A stretch of DNA of 64,000 nt from Rhizobacter terrae (GCF_003852895.1 NZ_QUSW01000007.1:1-64000); one strand, 5' to 3'; positions 1 to 7,200 are shown, counted from the first letter of the stretch. Numbers and translations: made by a program. Notes: generated by a model not told the origin, from the letters alone.

Positions 1-2
1 GC

Positions 3-107
3 AGCTACATCACGTTCTACAACCAGCAGCGACTTCACTCGTCGCTGCGATACCTCCCTCCGGCTGCCTTTGAACAGCGGCAGGGCCTGCAAGCATGTGT
101 CAACTAA
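3..107 (+). mobile_element. IS3-family transposase, C-terminal end (partial)
   Basis: An open frame enters from the left edge and stops at TAA 105-107. Its 34 residues carry the end of an rve integrase-core domain: FYNQQRLHSSLRY followed by PPAAFE, the signature tail of IS3-family OrfB transposases. Only the C-terminus is present, so the IS group cannot be given. The insertion sequence probably ends just after the stop codon, near 128-131, where a terminal CA is followed directly by the right half of an integron attC site. This suggests the element inserted into the cassette array. Confidence 0.85.
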
Positions 108-131
108 AGCGGTGCAAGTTCCCAGTCAACA

Positions 132-177
132 GCCGGCTTCGCCGTCTTTCGCCTGCCGCTCATGTCAAACGTTAGAC
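132..177 (+). repeat. integron attC site 1 (left half lost)
   Basis: The right core is intact: TGTCAAAC (163-170) followed by R' GTTAGAC (171-177). The left core (R'') that should lie about 60-80 bases upstream is missing, because the insertion-sequence end occupies that place. The R' half is still the left junction of the next cassette. Confidence 0.8.
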
Positions 178-181
178 CCCT

Positions 182-541
182 ATGCCACGCACAATCTATT
201 GCTGGCGCTGTCGAATGAACCTTCCGATGCTTACAGAGGAAGAATGGTCGATCGTTGCTCCACACTTGGCGAATGGAGTCGAGCAAATCAAGCGCTATCG
301 CGAAGAGCATCAATGCTCACTGGCCGAGGCCCAAACAAATGGGTTCGGGCAAGAGGCGCTTGCGCTATATGCGGGCATCACAGGGTTCAAGGAAACGAAC
401 GCGAACGCGCTGTTCCATCATCGCCTGAGTATCTATGGGCCTCCTTGCCATGTATGTGGCAAGCCGCTACGTACACCTCAAGCCAAATACTGCGCCATGT
501 GTAGCACGGAGCGCTCAATCGGCGTCGAGGCGCGTCAATGA
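182..541 (+). CDS. integron cassette 1: zinc-ribbon hypothetical protein
   Basis: A 119-residue protein of unknown function, starting 5 bases after attC site 1. It has one CxxC pair near the N-terminus (CWRC) and a second group near the C-terminus (CHVCGK and CAMC), which together could bind one or two zinc ions. There is no signal peptide or membrane segment. The cassette unit (172-641) is intact: R'' GTCTAAC at 570-576 is exactly complementary to the R' that would form on excision (G641 joined to 172-177). This makes it a genuine mobile cassette. Confidence 0.75.
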   Translation: MPRTIYCWRCRMNLPMLTEEEWSIVAPHLANGVEQIKRYREEHQCSLAEAQTNGFGQEALALYAGITGFKETNANALFHHRLSIYGPPCHVCGKPLRTPQAKYCAMCSTERSIGVEARQ

Positions 542-569
542 AAACCTGCGCGCCGCCGGACAATCCGGG

Positions 570-647
570 GTCTAACCCTTCCATCGAGCAGACATATTCC
601 AGCAAGCTTCGCTTGCTTCCAGCCGCCCCTCATGTCAAACGTTAGGG
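570..647 (+). repeat. integron attC site 2 (complete)
   Basis: Complete 78-base site: R'' GTCTAAC (570-576), an inner arm with CTTCCATCGAG, a central hairpin around AGCAAGCTTCGCTTGCTT (601-618), then TGTCAAAC and R' GTTAGGG (641-647). This is the best-preserved recombination site of the array. Confidence 0.9.
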
Positions 648-655
648 CCCACCTT

Positions 656-1135
656 ATGATCCAAAGAGAACGAGTGACAGCAACATTGGAGGGAGACTTC
701 GTTGTCTTTCTCATCGGGGTGCGAATCAACAAGCCTTTGTTGATCCACAAGTGGTTTCCTGTCGTTCAGGCCATGCCTCGCATGCTCAAAGAGTTGAGCC
801 GCCAACCAGATCTAGGCTTCATTCACGCCGAAATGTGGTTCTCTCGCACCATCATTTTGGTGCAGTACTGGCGCTCAATGGAGCAGCTTCTGGCTTACGC
901 AAAGAACAAGGAGGCCGAGCATCTGCCGGCTTGGCGCTCGTTCAACAAAGCAGTTGGAACCGACGGCTCAGTGGGCATCTGGCACGAAACCTACAAGGCT
1001 TCGCCTGGCAGCTACGAGAGCGTCTACGTCAACATGCCGCCATTTGGCTTGGGCAAAGCTGGCGTCTTGCAGCCGGCAACTGGCGGTAAGCAGTCAGCTT
1101 CTGGTCGGTTGGGTGCTGAGCGCAATGCGCCTTAA
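656..1135 (+). CDS. integron cassette 2: DUF4188 domain protein
   Basis: A 159-residue protein resembling the DUF4188 family, which is often found on integron cassettes. Family-like blocks are EGDFVVFLIGVRINKP near the N-terminus, a central W/Y-rich part (VQYWRSMEQL) and the tail MPPFGLGKAG. The function is not established, although the family has a monooxygenase-like ferredoxin-type fold. The start at 656 gives the usual family N-terminus. The frame is also open back to an ATG at 632 inside the attC site, which would add MSNVRAHL. Length is normal for the family and the gene looks intact. Confidence 0.8.
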   Translation: MIQRERVTATLEGDFVVFLIGVRINKPLLIHKWFPVVQAMPRMLKELSRQPDLGFIHAEMWFSRTIILVQYWRSMEQLLAYAKNKEAEHLPAWRSFNKAVGTDGSVGIWHETYKASPGSYESVYVNMPPFGLGKAGVLQPATGGKQSASGRLGAERNAP

Positions 1136-1159
1136 CTCTTCAATCGAGAGGCGTTAGGC
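1130..1159 (+). repeat. integron attC site 3 (internally deleted)
   Basis: Only 30 bases separate a left-core-like CCTTAAC (1130-1136) from R' GTTAGGC (1153-1159). The fragment TCTTCAATCGAGAG matches the inner arm of sites 2 and 6, but the central hairpin and the TCAAAC arm are gone. The left core also overlaps the stop codon of the DUF4188 gene. Confidence 0.65.
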
Positions 1160-1201
1160 GCCTCGCCCCCATGATCAACGCAGCATCTGTTCGCGAGCGA
1201 A

Positions 1202-1504
1202 TTGCCGCAGTGGCAGAGTCTGCAGCCGACAACACAAGCGGTGTTTGCTGCAAGCGCGGGTCAGGTGGAGGGCGAAAGCACGGAGTTCGTTCGCATCGGT
1301 GACGAGGGAACGAAAATCACATTTCGATTCTGTCCTCGCTGTGGCGCTGCCGTCTTTCACACCGCCTCAGGCCATGAGAACTCAATCTCCATCCCGGTCG
1401 GCGCGTTCGCAGACCCATCATTCCCCAAGCCTTCCACGTCGGTGTATGAGGAACGAATGCACTCATGGGTAAGCATGCCTGCTGGCATTGACCACATGGA
1501 TTGA
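1202..1504 (+). pseudogene. integron cassette 3: truncated GFA-family protein
   Basis: The open frame gives the C-terminal two thirds of a GFA (glutathione-dependent formaldehyde-activating enzyme-like) protein. FRFCPRCGA carries the second zinc CxxC, followed by VPVGAFADPSFP and an ending VYEERMHSW. The N-terminal zinc site (CxC and CHCxxCR) is absent: the frame has a stop at 1172-1174, and the only ATG after the attC site (1171) is in another frame. It is probably a decayed cassette gene with a frameshift or deletion; translation from TTG 1202 is possible but would lack half the metal site. Confidence 0.65.
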
Positions 1505-1543
1505 TTGCTGCGCGTCACGCGCACCTCACCTCAAACGTTAGGC
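1505..1543 (+). repeat. integron attC site 4 (right half)
   Basis: Right core CTCAAAC-GTTAGGC (1530-1543) follows a small hairpin TGCGCGTCACGCGCA. No R'' of the expected form GCCTAAC is seen upstream, so the left half seems lost or strongly diverged. Confidence 0.65.
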
Positions 1544-1552
1544 CTCGCACCA

Positions 1553-1765
1553 ATGAGTCGTCAGCGCAAACGCCATCTGGCTCGGATGCCCCTGGAGGAA
1601 GCGGTTCGGCTGGGCACTTCCGAACTGGTTGCGGGCGCCGGTCTTTACGTCGAGGTACAGGACCACGACAACATAGACGGCCTTCTTGTTGTGATTGAGG
1701 CCGTATCGAATCCGAGCACAATCAGGCTACGCCCGCCTCCAACCGCCGCTCGTCTCAAACTTTAG
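1553..1765 (+). CDS. integron cassette 4: small hypothetical protein
   Basis: A 70-residue frame starting 9 bases after attC site 4. The first 58 residues look protein-like: a basic N-terminus, then an alternating hydrophobic stretch with LVVIEAV. The last dozen residues (PPPTAARLKL) are encoded by the following attC site, so the true ending has probably been lost by frameshift or fusion to the recombination site. I do not recognise a family. It is a cassette gene by position only. Confidence 0.45.
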   Translation: MSRQRKRHLARMPLEEAVRLGTSELVAGAGLYVEVQDHDNIDGLLVVIEAVSNPSTIRLRPPPTAARLKL

Positions 1766-1767
1766 GC
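1719..1767 (+). repeat. integron attC site 5 (mutated core)
   Basis: The arm TCTCAAAC is followed by TTTAGGC (1761-1767), where GTTAGGC is expected. The G that borders the crossover point is replaced. No clear left core is visible. The site overlaps the end of the cassette 4 reading frame. Confidence 0.6.
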
Positions 1768-1781
1768 CTCAAAGGACCTCC

Positions 1782-2237
1782 ATGTTTCGCCTTCTTGGTA
1801 GCCGACTGTTCGCCATCTGTCTGGCAGTCATTGGGATCTTCATGATCTATACGGGCCACAGGAGTGCGGTGAAGTTCGCCGCACTTCGTGATCACGGCAA
1901 GATGGCCAGGGCCGAGGTGGTGAAGCTGGAGTGGAAGGAGAAGAAGATGACTCATTCCGACAGCCTCTACACAGCGCATGTCCGCTTCCATACGGAGGAC
2001 GGCCGGGAGGTCCAAGCTGAAGTTGGCGTGCCGGCGGAGCTTGGACGCTCTTTGCGGGGCAACGCCACTGCCGCAACAATGAATGTGCGCTACCTGCCCG
2101 AGTCGCCAAGCACCATTGAGGACGTCAACAAGGATGATCCGTCTGAGGCCCAGAGTGGAATAGGTCGGATCATGCTTTTCCTGGGAATCGGGATGCTCGT
2201 CGTTCGCCTCCTGTTTTCAAAGAGGCGTGCGCGTTGA
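1782..2237 (+). CDS. integron cassette 5: DUF3592 membrane protein
   Basis: A 151-residue protein with a DUF3592-like layout: an N-terminal membrane helix (about residues 8-26, LFAICLAVIGIFMIYTG), an extracytoplasmic beta-rich middle (AEVVKLEWKEKK, YTAHVRFHTEDGREVQAEVGVP, VRYLPESPS), and a C-terminal membrane helix (about residues 128-144) followed by KRRAR. The role is unknown; such proteins are small envelope proteins. The start ATG lies 14 bases after the attC core with GGACCTCC just upstream as ribosome binding site. Confidence 0.75.
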   Translation: MFRLLGSRLFAICLAVIGIFMIYTGHRSAVKFAALRDHGKMARAEVVKLEWKEKKMTHSDSLYTAHVRFHTEDGREVQAEVGVPAELGRSLRGNATAATMNVRYLPESPSTIEDVNKDDPSEAQSGIGRIMLFLGIGMLVVRLLFSKRRAR

Positions 2238-2238
2238 A

Positions 2239-2316
2239 GCCTGGGGCTTCCATCGAGAGGGCTCCTTCGGGCAGGCTGGGCCCGCCTACGGTCGCCTCTC
2301 ATGTCAACCGCTAGGC
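2239..2316 (+). repeat. integron attC site 6 (mutated cores)
   Basis: This 78-base site has the same layout as site 2. It shares CTTCCATCGAG and the right arm CTCATGTCAA, but both cores are changed: left GCCTGGG (2239-2245) for GCCTAAC, right GCTAGGC (2310-2316) for GTTAGGC. Confidence 0.7.
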
Positions 2317-2331
2317 CCCGCAAACACCCTC

Positions 2332-2943
2332 ATGCGATTCGACGGCAAGCTCAAATCCTGGAACGATGTGCGCGGCTTCGGCTTCATCGAGCCATTGCAG
2401 GGCGGGCAGGAGATCTTCGTCCACATCAAGTCGCTCCCACCCGGGACGGGCCGCCCGACGGTTGGATTGGCTCTAACGTTCGAGGTCGAACTGGGGCCTC
2501 AAGGCAAGAAGCGAGCGAAGTCCGTACAGTTTGTTCGTTCGAGCCGGCTGGTGTCCACACCTCGCCACGAATCACCTGCCCGCTGGACAGTTCCTCGCCG
2601 GCTTGCGCTGCCGTGCTTCTTCCTTCTGTATGCGGCCGTAGCTTCCCGCTGGTCAGTCAGTCCATGGGTCGCCGCTGCGTATGCGGCGGCAAGCCTCCTG
2701 GCCTTCTTTGCCTACGCGCTCGACAAGTCCGCAGCGCGCCATGGCCGACGGCGCACTTCTGAATCAAGCCTTCACTTCCTCAGTCTCGCCTGCGGTTGGC
2801 CGGGTGCGCTTCTGGCTCAGCAACTTCTTCGCCACAAATCATCCAAGACGTCGTTCGTTGCCCGCTTCTGGGCGACGGTCATCGTTAACGTCGCCGGGTT
2901 CCTAGCAATTCATTCACCGCTGGCCAAGAGGCTGCTGGTGTGA
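2332..2943 (+). CDS. integron cassette 6: cold-shock domain / DUF1294 fusion membrane protein
   Basis: A 203-residue protein. Residues 1-65 form a cold-shock (OB-fold) domain with the RNA-binding motifs RGFGFIEP and EIFVHIK. A basic linker follows, then a DUF1294 membrane domain from about residue 85 with several hydrophobic helices and the family block FFAYALDKSAA...GWPGALLAQ and HKSSKTSF. This CSD-DUF1294 architecture is known in proteobacteria. The soluble domain probably binds single-stranded nucleic acid at the inner membrane; the physiological role is unknown. The gene appears complete and starts 15 bases after the attC core. Confidence 0.85.
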   Translation: MRFDGKLKSWNDVRGFGFIEPLQGGQEIFVHIKSLPPGTGRPTVGLALTFEVELGPQGKKRAKSVQFVRSSRLVSTPRHESPARWTVPRRLALPCFFLLYAAVASRWSVSPWVAAAYAAASLLAFFAYALDKSAARHGRRRTSESSLHFLSLACGWPGALLAQQLLRHKSSKTSFVARFWATVIVNVAGFLAIHSPLAKRLLV

Positions 2944-2950
2944 GAGCGAG

Positions 2951-2978
2951 ACTGAACCCCTCATGTCGAACGTCAGGC
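2951..2978 (+). repeat. integron attC site 7 (internally deleted, mutated core)
   Basis: ACTGAAC (2951-2957, imperfect left core) is only 28 bases from the end of GTCAGGC (2972-2978, GTTAGGC expected). The right arm CTCATGTCGAAC also differs from TCAAAC by one base. The central hairpin is missing. Confidence 0.55.
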
Positions 2979-2983
2979 TGCCC

Positions 2984-3454
2984 ATGAATCACATGCTTGC
3001 TTCACTTGCCGAGGAAATCCAGCTCAACGCAGCGGCGCAAGAGCCGCTGCGTTGGGCCTTCTGTCTGGCGTGTGCATCGCGTGTCGAGCACCTGCTCGAA
3101 GATGCACGGGCATTGGCTGCGGTGCAAATGCTTCGATCGTTTGTCGCCGGCAACGTTGACGCTGCGACTGTGCGAGGGCTTGCCGTCGAGCTTCAGCAGG
3201 TCGCCAATCAACACCGAGGGTCCAACTCCATTGACGGCGCAGCACACGCTGCTGTCTCTGCCACCTACGCTGTCGCCAATGCCATCAACGGCCGCCCGCT
3301 CGAGGCAGCCAGCTATGCGGCATACGCTTGTGTCTACGCGTATGGTGGCTATGCGGTCAACGATCCTGCATCGTTCGAGCCGGAGTTCGCCTGGCAGGTG
3401 GCTCAGTTGCGGCTTCTTGCGTCTGCACATGGCCTCGGTAGTCGCGCCACCTGA
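2984..3454 (+). CDS. integron cassette 7: Imm5-like putative immunity protein
   Basis: A 156-residue, Ala-rich, all-helical protein without a signal peptide. The pattern LRWAFCLACASRVEHLL near the N-terminus, followed by repeated A/Y-rich helices (AAHAAVSATYAVANAI, AASYAAYACVYAYGGYA), resembles the Imm5 family of putative immunity proteins of polymorphic toxin systems. That family match is from memory of its pattern and is tentative. No toxin gene is adjacent. The frame is open back to ATG 2963 inside the attC site (MSNVRLP extension). It is the last cassette, and no attC site follows it. Confidence 0.55.
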   Translation: MNHMLASLAEEIQLNAAAQEPLRWAFCLACASRVEHLLEDARALAAVQMLRSFVAGNVDAATVRGLAVELQQVANQHRGSNSIDGAAHAAVSATYAVANAINGRPLEAASYAAYACVYAYGGYAVNDPASFEPEFAWQVAQLRLLASAHGLGSRAT

Positions 3455-3467
3455 CCCTTCGTTTGAA

Positions 3468-3959
3468 CTAGTCCTTCGACGTGAGCCCATGCTGCTCGTG
3501 CCATTGCGCGAGTGACATGTCGGGATACTCATCGAAGTGCGGATCGGTGGACAGCCCTTCCGGCACGGCCCAAGGGGCGCGCGAACCGAGCATCAGATGC
3601 ACATGCTCCGGCGCGGCCGGCAGCGGCGTGTCGATGGCGCCGGCATGCGGATGCACCAGCTCCGGCCAGGTCGGGTCGTACAGCCACAGCGGACTGCCGC
3701 ATTGCCCGCAGAAGTGGCGCTGTGCGGTGCTGGTCTCGGTGCTGCCGTCCTTCTTCGTGATCTCGGCCTGGTAGACGCGCAGGTAGCGCTTGCCGGTGAC
3801 CTTGAGCGTGTCGTAGTCGGCGCCCAGGTTGATGGCATAGCCGCCCGATCCCGCCGTCTTGCGGCAGATGGAGCAGTAGCAGCGCATGAACGGCACGGGC
3901 TGCGCGCTGTGAACGCTGAAGCGGATGCGGCCGCAATGGCAGGAACCTTCGAGGTGCAT
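3468..3959 (-). CDS. GFA-family zinc protein
   Basis: A 163-residue complete GFA-domain protein (family of glutathione-dependent formaldehyde-activating enzyme, Mss4-like fold). The zinc ligands are visible: CHCG near residue 7, CYCSICRK near residue 27, and CGQCGS near residue 84. The substrate is unknown; most family members outside methylotrophs have no proven formaldehyde activity. It lies downstream of ribH2 on the same strand with a 63-base gap, so it may be co-transcribed. It converges with the cassette array and marks the chromosomal side of its boundary. Confidence 0.85.
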   Translation of the reverse strand: MHLEGSCHCGRIRFSVHSAQPVPFMRCYCSICRKTAGSGGYAINLGADYDTLKVTGKRYLRVYQAEITKKDGSTETSTAQRHFCGQCGSPLWLYDPTWPELVHPHAGAIDTPLPAAPEHVHLMLGSRAPWAVPEGLSTDPHFDEYPDMSLAQWHEQHGLTSKD

Positions 3960-4022
3960 GGTGGGCGGGTCCTCTGGATGAAGGGCTTCCCTCTCCCGCC
4001 GGGGGAAGAGGGAAGCCTGGGG

Positions 4023-4779
<757 letters not shown>

Positions 4780-4831
4780 TGCCGCAAGCCGAAGCCGGCG
4801 GCCAAAACATCATAGGCCCGCGGCCAAATCC

Positions 4832-5581
4832 TCAGTCTTCGATGTGTTCGTGATGCGCACTCGCACCGCGTTTCCAGTACGCCGCCGCGCGGATGGCCTG
4901 GCGCGGCACGCCCTTGTCTTCCACCAGGATGCGGCGCAGGGTGGCCATGGTCGACGCCTCGCCGGCGCACCAGGCGTAGCCCTCGCCTTCGGGCAGCACG
5001 AGCGCGTGCACCGCATTGACGAGCGCATCGGCGCTGTCCACCCAGTGCAGGGTCAACGCGGCCGCAGTGCGGAACTCGCGCCGATCGGCCACGTCGTCCG
5101 TCAGCCCGATCACGATCGCCCGGGTGCCGCGCGGCAGCTCTTCCAGCCTGCGGGCAATGGCCGGCAGTGCCGTCTCGTCGCCGATCAGCAGGTGCCAGTC
5201 GAAGTCGGTGGGAATGACCAGCGAGCCGCGCGGCCCGGCCACCACTGCGGTGTCGCCCGGCTGGGCGTTCGCCGACCATTGCGCTGCCGGCCCGTCGCCG
5301 TGCAGGGCGAATTCGATGCTCAGCTCGCGGCGCTGCGTGTCGAAATGCCGGGGCGTGTAGTCGCGCCGCACCGGCTCGCCCGCGGCGTCGCCGAGAATCA
5401 GCTTGATGTGGTCGTCGAAGGAGGCGCTGATGAAATCGGACAGGCTCTCCCCGCCCAGCGTGATGCGGCGGGTGTGCGGCGTGGGCGATTCCACGCGCAG
5501 CACGGTGAGTTCGCGGCGCTTGATCTCGTGGCGGATGCGCTGCACGCGGGAGACGGCTGGGGCAAGGGTGTCGGTGCTCAT
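4832..5581 (-). CDS. siderophore-interacting protein (NAD(P)H-dependent ferric-siderophore reductase)
   Basis: A 249-residue FAD-binding protein of the ViuB/YqjH/SIP family, which reduces iron(III)-siderophores in the cytoplasm to release iron. Family features are TRRITLGGESLSDF near residue 40, the FAD motif RRDYTPRHFD with RELSIEFALHGDGPAAQWS, GPRGS, then WHLLIGDETALPAIARRLE in the NAD(P)H-binding half and a C-terminal AYWKRGASAHHE. It diverges from the MarR gene with only 42 bases between starts, so the regulator very likely controls it. It lies upstream of the FMN riboswitch; both relate to flavin use, but the riboswitch is located after this gene. Confidence 0.9.
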   Translation of the reverse strand: MSTDTLAPAVSRVQRIRHEIKRRELTVLRVESPTPHTRRITLGGESLSDFISASFDDHIKLILGDAAGEPVRRDYTPRHFDTQRRELSIEFALHGDGPAAQWSANAQPGDTAVVAGPRGSLVIPTDFDWHLLIGDETALPAIARRLEELPRGTRAIVIGLTDDVADRREFRTAAALTLHWVDSADALVNAVHALVLPEGEGYAWCAGEASTMATLRRILVEDKGVPRQAIRAAAYWKRGASAHHEHIED

Positions 5582-5603
5582 GCAAATGGGTCCCTGGGCA
5601 AAT

Positions 5604-5651
5604 GGTTGACAATATCCCCTATCATGTTCAAATCAGTTGATAAAGTCAACC
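5604..5651. promoter_or_regulatory. inverted repeats at the SIP/marR divergent promoter
   Basis: GGTTGAC (5604-5610) and GTCAACC (5645-5651) form a widely spaced inverted repeat, and GTTGA-TAAAG-TCAAC (5636-5650) is a perfect short palindrome inside it. It covers the SIP-marR intergenic space and the first codons of marR, a usual place for MarR-family autoregulatory sites. Operator function is inferred. Confidence 0.5.
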
Positions 5652-6091
5652 ATGCGGGCAAGCATGGCGAAGACGACGTGCTCGATCTCGTGCACACCGT
5701 CATGCACCTGTACCGCTCGCAGCAGTACCAGGTGCTGCGCGACGGCCCACACGACATCACCCACATGGAAAGCAAGGTGCTGTGGTTCTTTGGCCGGCAC
5801 CCGGGCTCGACGCAAAGCGACATCGTGGCGCACAGCGGGCGCGACAAGGCGCAGATGGCGCGGCTCATCAAGGGCCTGCGCGAGCGCGGGCTGCTGGAGG
5901 CGCGGGCCGATGAGGCGGACCGGCGCAACACGAATCTCTTCCTCACCGACGACGGGGTGGCGGTGCAGCGCGCGCTGTCGCAGCAGGCCAAGAAGGTGAG
6001 CGCCAAGGCGGTGGCGGGTTTGAGCGGCGAAGAGCGCGACCAGTTGCGCTCGCTGCTGCAACGCGTGAAGATCAACCTCGCTGCCGAATGA
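5624..6091 (+). CDS. MarR-family transcriptional regulator
   Basis: A 155-residue winged-helix regulator. The N-terminal dimer helix precedes MESKVLWFFGRHPGSTQSDIVAHSGRDKAQMARLIKGL (helix-turn-helix) and the wing LLEARADEADRRNTNLFLTDDG, with the DxRxxxLxLT-type ending typical of MarR. The start ATG 5624 is the only one that keeps the dimer helix. The gene diverges from the siderophore-interacting protein and overlaps the next gene by ATGA, so it is translated together with the RlmN-like enzyme. It probably represses the divergent gene and itself. Confidence 0.88.
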   Translation: MFKSVDKVNHAGKHGEDDVLDLVHTVMHLYRSQQYQVLRDGPHDITHMESKVLWFFGRHPGSTQSDIVAHSGRDKAQMARLIKGLRERGLLEARADEADRRNTNLFLTDDGVAVQRALSQQAKKVSAKAVAGLSGEERDQLRSLLQRVKINLAAE

Positions 6092-7134
6092 TGGCCATGC
6101 GCATCGAACACATCCGCGAAAGGCTGCGTGCCCTGGGTGCCAAGCCCGTGCACGAGCAGCGCGTGCTGCGCCTGTGGTCGCAGGCCCTGCCGCAAGACAG
6201 CGGGCGGCGCAAGCCCGAAGACTTTCTGCCCTTGCCCGTGCGCGAGGCCTTGCCGGCGTTGACCGAGGAGCTCAAAGGGCTGGCGCGTTTGCGCTCGGAG
6301 CATCCCGGCGAAGACGGCTCTGCACGATTGCTCGTGGAACTCAACGATGGCCAGACCGTGGAAAGCGTGCTGCTGCCGCGCGACGGCCTGTGCGTGTCCA
6401 CGCAGGTGGGCTGCGCGGTCGGCTGCGTGTTCTGCATGACCGGCCGCGACGGCCTGCTGCGCCAGCTGGGCAGCGCCGAGATCGTCGCGCAGGTGGCACT
6501 GGCACGCACCAAGCGCGTGGTGAAGAAGGTGGTGTTCATGGGCATGGGCGAGCCGGCCCACAACCTGGACAACGCGATGGAGGCCATCGAGCTGCTGGGC
6601 ACGGCGGGGGCCCTGGGGCACAAGAACATCGTGTTCTCCACCGTGGGCGACGAGCGCGTGTTCGAGCGCTTGCCGCTGGGCCCGGTGAAGCCGGCGCTGG
6701 CCTTGTCACTGCACACCACGCGGCCCGACCTGCGGGTGAAGCTGCTGCCGCGCGCGCCGCGCATCGATCCGCAGGACCTGGTGGAAGCCGGTGAGCGCTA
6801 TGCCCGCGCGACGGGCTACCCGATCCAGTACCAGTGGACGCTCATCGAAGGCGTGAACGACAACGAGGAAGAGATCGAAGGCATCGTGCGCCTGCTCAAG
6901 GGCAAGTACGCGCTGATGAACATGATCCCCTACAACACCGTGGCCGATCTCGAATTCAGGCGCCCGAGCTGGGAGCGTGCGGCCGAGATCGCGCGCACGC
7001 TGCATCGGCGCGGCATCCTCACGAAGCTGCGGCAATCAGCCGGGCAGGATGTGGATGCGGGCTGTGGACAGTTGCGGGCGCGCGAGGTCAGGGTGCCGGT
7101 GTCGCGGATCGCTTCAAGGCGGCCTTCCCCGTGA
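6088..7134 (+). CDS. RlmN/Cfr-family radical SAM RNA methyltransferase paralogue
   Basis: A 348-residue enzyme of the RlmN/Cfr family, which methylates adenine in RNA using SAM and a 4Fe-4S cluster. The cluster motif is GCAVGCVFC (CxxxCxxC), followed by FMGMGEPAHN and the late catalytic cysteine in QDVDAGCGQL. It is a little shorter than housekeeping RlmN and the segment FSTVGDERVFERLP differs from the usual STVG-P pattern. It also sits beside a MarR regulator rather than in the usual rlmN neighbourhood, so I call it a paralogue and not rlmN itself. It starts inside the marR stop (ATGATGG). Confidence 0.82.
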   Translation: MMAMRIEHIRERLRALGAKPVHEQRVLRLWSQALPQDSGRRKPEDFLPLPVREALPALTEELKGLARLRSEHPGEDGSARLLVELNDGQTVESVLLPRDGLCVSTQVGCAVGCVFCMTGRDGLLRQLGSAEIVAQVALARTKRVVKKVVFMGMGEPAHNLDNAMEAIELLGTAGALGHKNIVFSTVGDERVFERLPLGPVKPALALSLHTTRPDLRVKLLPRAPRIDPQDLVEAGERYARATGYPIQYQWTLIEGVNDNEEEIEGIVRLLKGKYALMNMIPYNTVADLEFRRPSWERAAEIARTLHRRGILTKLRQSAGQDVDAGCGQLRAREVRVPVSRIASRRPSP

Positions 7135-7200
7135 ACTCTGACGCAGGCGCCCGGCGGACGTGACCGGCCCGGCCTGATCGCCACGCCTACCATCCGGCGC

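Noticed and set aside
171-2978. The regularly spaced GTTAGGC motifs as CRISPR repeats or REP elements
   Set aside because: Spacing is irregular, each interval holds an ORF on the same strand, and the left cores and inner arms match integron attC layout.
2984-3454. A toxin-antitoxin pair formed by the Imm5-like gene and its neighbour
   Set aside because: The upstream gene is a CSD-DUF1294 membrane protein in its own cassette and the downstream gene is a convergent GFA protein; neither looks like a toxin.
5606-5625. TTGACA at 5606 as a -35 box for marR
   Set aside because: A -10 box at proper spacing would fall inside the first codons of marR. The nearest TATCAT is only 8 bases away and overlaps the start codon. 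The sequence is better explained as part of the inverted repeat.
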